Assembly: GCF_000332495.1 (NCBI RefSeq)
Contig: NZ_AOGW02000009.1
Location: 62,001-126,000, forward strand
From: Leptospira terpstrae serovar Hualin str. LT 11-33 = ATCC 700639
Lineage (GTDB): Bacteria > Spirochaetota > Leptospiria > Leptospirales > Leptospiraceae
Direction: 5' to 3'
DNA: 64,000 nucleotides
The first letter of the stretch is position 1. Each line of letters starts with the position of its first letter. The position numbers and the translations under genes were made by a program. Below are positions 55,676 through 63,104 of this stretch, one piece after another. A model generated the notes under the pieces. That model had not been told where the DNA came from, searched no databases, and saw nothing but the letters and a program-made list of their open reading frames with translations.

Positions 55676-55705
55676 TTTTGTCCAAAATCATAAAATTGGA
55701 CAAAA
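55676..55705. promoter_or_regulatory. Perfect interrupted palindrome between sbtA and the AraC/7TM regulator
   Basis: TTTTGTCCAA (55676-55685), 10-nt spacer, TTGGACAAAA (55696-55705): a perfect 10-bp inverted repeat in the divergent region of sbtA and the AraC-type regulator gene. Such symmetry strongly suggests a protein-binding site. The nearest candidate regulator is the AraC/7TM protein. Confidence 0.72.
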
Positions 55706-55781
55706 AATTATTCATTTCAAATTTTTCCAAACATCGAAATCGCTTCCTTACGCACAGAATGCACCAAAACTGGTGATTCAG

Positions 55782-57338
55782 ATGAAACGAATGGCCGTAT
55801 TACCCCTCTTATTTGCAATCCTAGCAGGTCTTGGTGGGTGTTTGTGGAAGCCGGAAAGTTTCTATGGAAGAAACATCAGCCGTGATGTTCAATTTTTGGT
55901 ACCTCACAGGACGGAAATTCCCAAAAATTGCAGCCATGAATCTATCCAATCTCTGCGAAATTTTGCCTGGATGGACAATCGTAGTGCGGATTCTTTGCGG
56001 GGAAAACGGGAGGATGGAGGGCAATGGGTACGATTTGAACTGAAGAATGACACGGAAGTGGATCACTATTTCAGCATTCTAATCCAGTGGATTAACATTC
56101 CCTTTGTGGAACTTTGTTCGGAGAATCCTAACGGAGAAGTTATCGACTCTTACAGTGGTTACGTTTGGGAAGATTGGATGGGTTTACTCTCTCCCTTCCC
56201 GCATTTCAATGTGACTCTAAAAGCTAAGGAAAGTCGTTATTTCTATATTTACCTTGTTTCAAATGAAGACTTAAATTTTCCCATTCGCACAGTTTCTTCT
56301 GCAAGTTACCGTTCCATAGTATTGTTTCGGTTTTTAACATTTTTATTTTTTTCTATGGTGGGCATTGTTTCTTTTGGGTGGGCGATTGCAGAATATCTAA
56401 AATCAAAGGAAAAGGTTTACCTATCAATCTTAGTTCATTTTTTAATGTTTTTCCTTCTTGTATATTCAGTACATGGGAAGGAATTCGCTTCCGTATTTGG
56501 AAATTCAAATAACTTAGTTAGGCATTCTTATTATATCTTTTTATCGATTAACCATTTCATATTTTTTACTTATCTTGCTTCTTTTGATCAGTTTGTTGGA
56601 AATCGGGTTTCAAAACAGGTATTGTTTTGGACCTTTGGATTTGCTGGATTTTTGTATTTGCTCGTCCCACTTTTTCCACGTGTGTATGAATTTAGAATCT
56701 TTCTAGTGTTATCAATATTTGGAACCGCCGCTTACTATTTATTTAAGACTCATAGCTCTTTATTAGCAAAACAAGAAAGTGTTGAAAGGGCTTATGTATT
56801 TGGTTGGTTCTTTTTTCTTTTCTCCGTCTTCTTGAAGACATTGTTTCATTTTGATTTTTATCCATATCAACCATTCTTTATATATGCAGCAGTTTTCTAT
56901 CTTCCCTTTTTGACGGCGGGATCTTTTTTGTTTTTGAGAAATTACGAAAAAAAGGATAAGTCGAAATCAAGGTATAGATCGTTAACAACGAAATTTGATA
57001 AAAGTGAATTTCGAAATAAACTAGAAACTTTGTTAGGTGCCGAAAAGGTGTATCTTGATCCAGATTGTAATGAAGAACTCATTGCTACTAAAATGGGACT
57101 TTCTTACCACCAGTTAAGTGAACTTATCAATTCAGAATATAACTTCAATTTTCCATCTCTATTAAACCAATATCGAATCAAAGAAGCTATGGCATTATTG
57201 AATGAACAACCAGAACTCAATATTGCGGAAGTAGGCAAACTTTCTGGATTTGGATCCAGATCTGCGTTTTATCTAGAATTTAAAAAACAATCCGGTGTGA
57301 ATCCGAACCAGTTTCGGAAAACTAAAAAGCCATTTTAA
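55782..57338 (+). CDS. 7TM-sensor AraC-type transcription regulator
   Basis: 518 residues from the ATG at 55782. N-terminal signal/lipobox-like segment LLFAILAGLGGC, an extracellular beta-rich 7TMR-DISMED2-like domain (about 40-190), seven TM segments (about 195-410), a Lys-rich linker and a C-terminal AraC/HTH_18 domain (two HTHs: EELIATKMGLSYHQLSELIN and NIAEVGKLSGFGSRSAFYLE). The 7TM-DISM part should sense an extracellular or periplasmic ligand and control transcription directly from the membrane. Its gene lies 33 bp before sulP and diverges from sbtA. Confidence 0.85.
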   Translation: MKRMAVLPLLFAILAGLGGCLWKPESFYGRNISRDVQFLVPHRTEIPKNCSHESIQSLRNFAWMDNRSADSLRGKREDGGQWVRFELKNDTEVDHYFSILIQWINIPFVELCSENPNGEVIDSYSGYVWEDWMGLLSPFPHFNVTLKAKESRYFYIYLVSNEDLNFPIRTVSSASYRSIVLFRFLTFLFFSMVGIVSFGWAIAEYLKSKEKVYLSILVHFLMFFLLVYSVHGKEFASVFGNSNNLVRHSYYIFLSINHFIFFTYLASFDQFVGNRVSKQVLFWTFGFAGFLYLLVPLFPRVYEFRIFLVLSIFGTAAYYLFKTHSSLLAKQESVERAYVFGWFFFLFSVFLKTLFHFDFYPYQPFFIYAAVFYLPFLTAGSFLFLRNYEKKDKSKSRYRSLTTKFDKSEFRNKLETLLGAEKVYLDPDCNEELIATKMGLSYHQLSELINSEYNFNFPSLLNQYRIKEAMALLNEQPELNIAEVGKLSGFGSRSAFYLEFKKQSGVNPNQFRKTKKPF

Positions 57339-57371
57339 GATAAAGATAGTTAGATTGAGAGGATGTTCCCT

Positions 57372-58982
57372 ATGAACAATAAAGAGAAACCAAAAGATTG
57401 GTTACCCGGATTGAAAGAAAATTGGAGATCGGATATTGTTTCCGGTTTTATTGTGTTTTTGATTGCTTTGCCACTATGTTTGGGCATTTCACTCGCTTCA
57501 GGAGCACCGCCGATGGCTGGAATTTTTTCCGGTATTGTCGGAGGTATCATAGCTTCTTTGTTAAGTGGATCTCACCTAACAATTAATGGTCCTGCGGCTG
57601 GTCTGATTGCAGTTGTTTTAAACTCGATTATGGTATTGGGTGGTGGGGATGCAAAACTAGGATTTGAACTGACACTTGCGGCTATTGTGATAGCAGGAGC
57701 CATTCAAGTTGTATTAGGTTTGGTAAAAGCAGGTAATTTAACAGTTTATTTTCCCATCTCTGTTGTACATGGGATGATGGCAGCTATTGGGATTATTATT
57801 ATTTCTAAGCAGTTTTATGTGGCTCTCGGAATTACTCCCAAAGCAAAAACGATCGGGGGATTACTTTTAGAAATTCCTTTTAGTTTTTCCTTTATAAATC
57901 CTGAAGTGGCCATCATCGGGATCTCCGCCATTGTGATCATAGCCATTTTGGCAAAAATCAAAAATCCTTTAGTGAAAAAATTGCCAGCACCACTTGTTGC
58001 TGTGTTAGTTGGAATTTTCTTAGGAGTTATTTTTGATTTAGCAGATGAACATTCTTATACATTGCTTAACCAAACTTATAAAATTGGTCCTGAAAAGTTA
58101 GTAAATCTTCCCGATCATATTTATGATGGGATAACCTTTCCTGATTTTTCAAGATGGAAGGATGGAATCTTTTGGGTGATGGTTGTTACCATCGCACTCA
58201 TCGCAAGTATAGAATCTTTGTTAACTGCAACGGCAGTTGATAATACAGACCCTTATCGACGTAAATCGAATATGGACCGTGAATTGGTCGCAAAAGGGGC
58301 AGGTAACTTTTTTTTGGGTTGGATTGGAGGATTGCCTATCATTGCTGAGGTAGTTCGGTCTTCTGCCAATATGGAAAATGGTGCAAAAACAAGATGGTCC
58401 AATTTTTTCCATGGACTCTTTTTACTTTTTTTCATTTTACTTTTACCAGGTCTGATTCATAGAATCCCTCTGGCTTCCCTTGCTGGGATTTTGATTATGG
58501 TCGGGATTCGTTTGGCTTCCCCTCATGTTTTTAAAGAAACTTACGACAAGGGTTGGGATCAAATCGTCATTTTTACTGTGACAGTTGTAATTACTATCGT
58601 GGAAGATTTGTTAGTTGGGGTTTTTTGTGGAATCGTGACGGCAATTTTGATTCAAATCTATTTCGGAGTTCCACTTCGGTATATCTTTGTTGCTGACATT
58701 ACAGTTAAATCCGAAAACAAGATCCATGTTTTGGATGTGAAACAAGCATTGTTATTTTCTAACATGATTTCTTTGAAACTATTGCTTAGAAAGATTGTTC
58801 CTGGGGAACGAGTAGATCTTAAGTTTGATAAAAATGTGAAAATGATCGGTTTTTCTGCCATTGAGTTTTTACAAAGTTTCAAAAGGGATTATGAAGAACG
58901 AGGTGGGCAAGTGAATTTGATCGGGTTTGAAGATTTAAAACCAATCTCAACTTATTATGGAGCCACTCGAATCCACAAGTAG
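57372..58982 (+). CDS. SulP-family anion transporter with C-terminal STAS-like domain
   Basis: 536 residues from the ATG at 57372, which follows GAGG by 9 nt; the upstream ATG at 57363 would be too close to it. It has about 10-12 TM segments with SulP signatures (LTINGPAAGLIAVVLNSIM, IFSGIVGGIIASLLSGS and SIESLLTATAVDNTDP). The C-terminal about 85 residues read as a STAS-like domain. Bacterial SulP proteins move sulfate, bicarbonate or other anions; the SbtA neighbour suggests bicarbonate (BicA-like), an inference. Confidence 0.85.
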   Translation: MNNKEKPKDWLPGLKENWRSDIVSGFIVFLIALPLCLGISLASGAPPMAGIFSGIVGGIIASLLSGSHLTINGPAAGLIAVVLNSIMVLGGGDAKLGFELTLAAIVIAGAIQVVLGLVKAGNLTVYFPISVVHGMMAAIGIIIISKQFYVALGITPKAKTIGGLLLEIPFSFSFINPEVAIIGISAIVIIAILAKIKNPLVKKLPAPLVAVLVGIFLGVIFDLADEHSYTLLNQTYKIGPEKLVNLPDHIYDGITFPDFSRWKDGIFWVMVVTIALIASIESLLTATAVDNTDPYRRKSNMDRELVAKGAGNFFLGWIGGLPIIAEVVRSSANMENGAKTRWSNFFHGLFLLFFILLLPGLIHRIPLASLAGILIMVGIRLASPHVFKETYDKGWDQIVIFTVTVVITIVEDLLVGVFCGIVTAILIQIYFGVPLRYIFVADITVKSENKIHVLDVKQALLFSNMISLKLLLRKIVPGERVDLKFDKNVKMIGFSAIEFLQSFKRDYEERGGQVNLIGFEDLKPISTYYGATRIHK

Positions 58983-59012
58983 TCTATAAAAAATTCTTGT
59001 AACATAACTTTT

Positions 59013-59052
59013 AAAAACCAATATCCTTGTATGCAACGGGTATTGGTTTTTT
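59013..59052 (+). terminator. Intrinsic terminator overlapping the start of the next gene
   Basis: Left arm AAAAACCAATATCC, loop including ATG, right arm GGGTATTGGTTTTTT: an 11-14 bp stem with a T run (59047-59052), so it can terminate sulP transcription. The ATG (59031) of the next gene lies in the loop, so the element can also hide or modulate that start. Confidence 0.65.
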
Positions 59053-59975
59053 CCCTACTTCTTTTTTTTCCCATTCTGATCCAAGCAAAAGATGTCCCTA
59101 CATTAAAAGGTAGAGTGGTTGATGAAACTTGGACTTTGGATACAGGGTTTGTATCAGCAATCGAAAGACAACTCAAAGACCATGAAAGTAAAACTAGCAA
59201 TCAACTTGCTGTTCTCATAGTTCCTACTTTGGAAGGAGAAGTATTAGAAGAGTATTCTATCAAAGTTGTAGAAGAATGGAGACTTGGGCAAAAGAAAAAT
59301 GACAATGGAGTTCTATTGTTAATCGCCCTAAATGACCGCAAAATCAGAATTGAAGTCGGATATGGACTCGAAGGTAGTTTAACGGATGTTTTATGCCATC
59401 ATATCATTGAAAATGAGATAAAACCATATTTTAAAAAGGGGGATTACGAATCTGGAATTCAAAATGGTGTGAATGCAATTTTGGGTGCAATAGAAGGTTC
59501 TTATACGGCTCCTGCACCTGAAGATTATTCTCACCTAGGACCTCTTTCATTTTTGGGTGAAATTTCGGCGGGACAAGAAGAAATCCCTTATCAGGTAAAA
59601 ATATTTATCTCCGTTTTTGTTTTGGTTATTTTAGGAATTTTTACTTATGTTGCAGCTAACGCACCTTATGTTGGTTGGTTTATCTATTTCTTTTTATTTC
59701 CCTTTTGGAGTATATTTCCTACTGCAATTCATGGTGCCAATATTGGGGCATCAGTGTTTTTAACTTATGCGATTGGCGTTGGCTTGTATAAACTTTATCA
59801 TCTATTGACTCCGCATGGTAGGAAAAGGATGAAGAAAGGAATCTTTGGTGGATCATACGGAAGGTCTAGTAGCGGAAGTGGTTGGTCAAGTAGTGGCGGT
59901 GGTAGTTCCAGGTCTAGTGGATTTAGTGGGGGAGGTGGCAGTTTTGGAGGAGGGGGTAGTTCCGGAAGTTGGTAA
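59031..59975 (+). CDS. TPM-domain (YgcG-like) exported membrane protein with Gly/Ser-rich tail
   Basis: 314 residues: signal peptide (LLLFFPILIQA), a TPM (YgcG/YjcF) domain (about 35-155; VVDETWTLDTGFVSAIERQL and KIRIEVGYGLEGSLTDV), two or three TM segments (about 185-255), and a C-terminal Gly/Ser-rich tail ending GGSSGSW. TPM proteins are envelope proteins of unclear function, some associated with photosystem repair. Start ATG is inside the terminator hairpin. No promoter was identified. Confidence 0.85.
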   Translation: MQRVLVFSLLLFFPILIQAKDVPTLKGRVVDETWTLDTGFVSAIERQLKDHESKTSNQLAVLIVPTLEGEVLEEYSIKVVEEWRLGQKKNDNGVLLLIALNDRKIRIEVGYGLEGSLTDVLCHHIIENEIKPYFKKGDYESGIQNGVNAILGAIEGSYTAPAPEDYSHLGPLSFLGEISAGQEEIPYQVKIFISVFVLVILGIFTYVAANAPYVGWFIYFFLFPFWSIFPTAIHGANIGASVFLTYAIGVGLYKLYHLLTPHGRKRMKKGIFGGSYGRSSSGSGWSSSGGGSSRSSGFSGGGGSFGGGGSSGSW

Positions 59976-60080
59976 AATCTTAAAAAATTTAAGTATTAGA
60001 AACATATCCAATCAAATTTAAGTTTAGCAAATTGTGATGTTACGTAAGATTACCATTGTGATTCTGGGATTTCAATCGGA

Positions 60081-60707
60081 ATGAATATTAAATTAAATCC
60101 AAGAAAAATTCCTCAACAGAAACGTTCTATCGAAAGGTATCAAAAAATTGTGGATACTGCGATTGAGTTACTCGGGGAAGTTGGATATGATGATTTAACT
60201 ACGGATTTGATAGCCGAGAGGAGTGGGATTTCAGTTGGTTCTATCTATCAGTTTTTTCCTAACAAGGAATCCATTATTTATTCTCATGCAGAATCATGTT
60301 ATTTTGTACTTCATGATCATTTTTTTAAACTTTTAGATGAAGAATTAAAAAAGAAAAAAAAGTTTTCACCAGATTTCATTGAATTCACTCTCCATGCGTT
60401 TGACCGGGCATTAAATGAAGTCAAAGGATATCGTTTGATCAATTCTATACTTTATACTAACCAAGCTTTGTTGCAACTGGATATCGAAAGTAATGAACGA
60501 TTTGCAAAATCATTAGCTAAGAAAGTGATTTTATATTTGTTTCCCAAAGTAGACAAAAAACGTGCTTACTATAGTTCACTGATGATTGTAGAAACAGTGG
60601 ATGCTGTATTCAAAATTGCGCAAAGAAAGGGAAAAGCGGCCGAAAAAAAGGCAGTGATCGCGGAACTTAGGAATCTTTTGTTCGTATATTTTTCCTCCTT
60701 CTTTTGA
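60081..60707 (+). CDS. TetR/AcrR family regulator
   Basis: 208 residues: HTH ERSGISVGSIYQFFPNKES (first helices QKIVDTAIELLGEVGYDDLT) and a helical C-terminal domain. It ends 8 bp before a consensus-like promoter (60715) of the cupredoxin operon, so it may regulate that operon; the GAGGGAATCCTC palindrome next to it is a candidate operator. Confidence 0.88.
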   Translation: MNIKLNPRKIPQQKRSIERYQKIVDTAIELLGEVGYDDLTTDLIAERSGISVGSIYQFFPNKESIIYSHAESCYFVLHDHFFKLLDEELKKKKKFSPDFIEFTLHAFDRALNEVKGYRLINSILYTNQALLQLDIESNERFAKSLAKKVILYLFPKVDKKRAYYSSLMIVETVDAVFKIAQRKGKAAEKKAVIAELRNLLFVYFSSFF

Positions 60708-60714
60708 TTTAACA

Positions 60715-60771
60715 TTGACAAAGTTTTAACACAGATGTAGAATTCTCAAAATGTGAGGGAATCCTCATATT
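60715..60771 (+). promoter_or_regulatory. Strong sigma-70-like promoter with adjacent palindrome
   Basis: -35 TTGACA (60715-60720), 17-bp spacer, -10 TAGAAT (60738-60743), giving a start near 60750. Just downstream is ATGTGAGG-GAAT-CCTCATAT (60751-60770; core TGAGG/CCTCA), an inverted repeat at the transcription start, a plausible operator for the upstream TetR protein. Serves the cupredoxin/beta-helix gene at 60785. Confidence 0.72.
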
Positions 60772-60784
60772 CTGGGAAAGACCT

Positions 60785-62758
60785 ATGAAAAAGACCAAAA
60801 AGATTTTACTCGGAATCTTCATTGCGGTATTCATAACACTTGGTATGAATCATTGCAGTTCAGAAGATCCTGCCAATTCGGCCTTTGTCCATGTTACGAT
60901 GATGGACAATGCCTTCCACCCGCCTGTCATACGAACCTTCAAGGGCGGAAAAATTCGATTTGTGAACGAAGGAAACAACCCTCACAATGCAATCTCTATT
61001 ACCAAAGATTGGTCTACGGAGAAAACATTTGGTAATTTGGCAATGTTTCGCGGTGCACATACAGATGTGTTCTTTCCGGAAGAAGGTGTCTTTCCTTATT
61101 TCTGTTCTTTTCATGCCTCGCCTGATGGCAAAATTGGAATGACTGGCGTTGCTGTGATTGGAAATGCAACTTTCAATCCACAGACTAACATTGCTAAATC
61201 GAAGATTTCCAAAAAATGGTCAGGGGTCACTCGTAAAGTTCCTTCACAATACAAAACCATTCAGAATGCAGTGGATGCAGCGTCTCCAGGTGACTTAGTC
61301 CTAGTTGCCAAAGGAATTTATAAAGAAGAAGTTACTGTCACTACACCTTCGATTGTAATTCGCGGAGAAGATCGCAATGAAACCATCATTGATGGTGAGT
61401 TTTTGCGAGGAAACGGAATCATGGTTGTCGGAGCCGATGGAGTTGCCGTTGAAAACCTAACAACAAGAAATGCTACACTGAATGGTGTGTATTGGACTGG
61501 GGTGAAAGGTTACCGCGGATCATACTTAACCGCTTATAATAATGGTGATTATGGAATTTATGCATTTGATTCTGTTGATGGTCTCATGGAACATTCCTTT
61601 GCTTCTGGATCTCCCGACTCTGGATTTTATATAGGGCAGTGTAACCCATGTAATGCGATTATTAATGATGTGATCTCTGAGAATAACGCCCTTGGATATT
61701 CTGGAACCAACTCCAGTGGGAATTTATATCTTTTGTCTTCTATTTGGAGAAAAAACCAATTAGGTATTGGTCCAAATACATTGGATAGGGAATTACTTCC
61801 GCCGCAAAAACAAATTGTGGTAAAGAAAAATATTGTTTATGATAATAACAATACCAACGCTCCTTCCAAAAAGTTAGAATATCCTTCTATCGGAAACGGA
61901 ATCGCTTTACTCGGTGCTTTAGAGAATGTTGTGGAAGACAATTTAGTTTTTAATCACAACAACTATGGAATATTGGTTACCATGAATATCGACGAAAACA
62001 TTTGGATTTCCAACAACAACGTCGTAAGAAACAATAAGGTATACCATTCTGGCCGAGGAGATATTGCTCTCAGTGGACCTGTGAATGTGGGAAACTGTTT
62101 TGAAGGAAACTCCTATGGAGTATCGAGTCCACCACTGCTGGAAACCTTACAATCATGTACAGGAATTCGTTATCCGCATACAGGAGATATGTCTTCTAGT
62201 ATCGGATTGTTAGCATTATTTGTTCAGGCAAATCTTAGGGAGTTTGTACTCGGTTCTTATAAAAACCAACCAATCCCACCTTCCCAAATGAATATGCCTA
62301 AAGAAAGTTTGGATCACATTGTTCCAGCACACGATGTATTTGAAGCAAACAAAGGACTGATTGATAAAGCAGAACTTCCAAAACTAAGCCAGGCTGAATT
62401 TGATTCTGCAACGAACAAAATGTACACTTCTGGTTGGAAAGTTCACTTTCCTGGCACATTGAAAACTTGGTATTTCCATATTATGGGATACTTGTTGCCG
62501 TTTGCTATTTTTGCTGCTTGGACTGGACTTGCCATTTTGGATCGATTCTCTGGAAAAGGTTCTAAATTGGATTATTACTTTTGGCTAATACTTCTTGTGC
62601 CTTTTATTGGATCTTTGATTTATTTGTATTCCAAAGAATCAAAAATTTCTAAGGTCGTTCGGAACACAGTAGTGATCGGTGGCATTTTACTTTTCTTTAC
62701 AATTCTGGCTTATGCCGGTTATGCGATGACGGCGGTAACGGAACCGTCTGTAACTTAA
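60785..62758 (+). CDS. Cupredoxin / right-handed beta-helix / C-terminal TM fusion
   Basis: 657 residues. N-terminal lipoprotein-like signal (ITLGMNHC), then a plastocyanin-like domain with copper ligands His67, Cys107, His110 and Met119 (CSFHASPDGKIGM). Next a NosD-like right-handed parallel beta-helix (about 150-470; QYKTIQNAVDAASPGDLV opening and many NN-rich rungs such as DNLVFNHNNYGILV). Three C-terminal TM segments follow residue about 560. It probably donates or accepts electrons or copper outside the cytoplasm in concert with the multicopper oxidase gene downstream. Exact role unknown. Confidence 0.85.
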   Translation: MKKTKKILLGIFIAVFITLGMNHCSSEDPANSAFVHVTMMDNAFHPPVIRTFKGGKIRFVNEGNNPHNAISITKDWSTEKTFGNLAMFRGAHTDVFFPEEGVFPYFCSFHASPDGKIGMTGVAVIGNATFNPQTNIAKSKISKKWSGVTRKVPSQYKTIQNAVDAASPGDLVLVAKGIYKEEVTVTTPSIVIRGEDRNETIIDGEFLRGNGIMVVGADGVAVENLTTRNATLNGVYWTGVKGYRGSYLTAYNNGDYGIYAFDSVDGLMEHSFASGSPDSGFYIGQCNPCNAIINDVISENNALGYSGTNSSGNLYLLSSIWRKNQLGIGPNTLDRELLPPQKQIVVKKNIVYDNNNTNAPSKKLEYPSIGNGIALLGALENVVEDNLVFNHNNYGILVTMNIDENIWISNNNVVRNNKVYHSGRGDIALSGPVNVGNCFEGNSYGVSSPPLLETLQSCTGIRYPHTGDMSSSIGLLALFVQANLREFVLGSYKNQPIPPSQMNMPKESLDHIVPAHDVFEANKGLIDKAELPKLSQAEFDSATNKMYTSGWKVHFPGTLKTWYFHIMGYLLPFAIFAAWTGLAILDRFSGKGSKLDYYFWLILLVPFIGSLIYLYSKESKISKVVRNTVVIGGILLFFTILAYAGYAMTAVTEPSVT

Positions 62759-62773
62759 TATAGGAGTTTATTT

Positions 62774-63085
62774 ATGGAAACAACTTTTGCAAACCCAGGT
62801 TTTTGGACTTATTTCATCGGATCTTACGCGTATTACCTACCTTTTGTTTTAACAATGGTTTGGGCTCCTTTAGCTTTGTTTGGTTTATCCAAACAAAAGG
62901 GTATGGATACAACAAAACAAATCATTTGGTCTCTTGTGATTTTGGTAATTCCTGTGGTTGGACCTGCGGCTTATCTGCTAGTGGCTGATACCGAATACGA
63001 AAAAAAATTCAAACAAATTGCTGTTGGTGGCGGTCTTGGAGTTTTAGTTCTTGTTTGGATACTCAGTTTAGTTTCGCACATCTAA
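62774..63085 (+). CDS. PLDc_N-like small membrane protein
   Basis: 103 residues with three TM segments; IIWSLVILVIPVVGPAAYLL resembles the phospholipase D/cardiolipin synthase N-terminal (PLDc_N) segment without a catalytic PLD domain. It sits between the cupredoxin fusion (15 bp before) and the multicopper oxidase (19 bp after), so it belongs to that operon; function unknown. Confidence 0.8.
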   Translation: METTFANPGFWTYFIGSYAYYLPFVLTMVWAPLALFGLSKQKGMDTTKQIIWSLVILVIPVVGPAAYLLVADTEYEKKFKQIAVGGGLGVLVLVWILSLVSHI

Positions 63086-63104
63086 GAAATAAGAGAGTAT
63101 CATT

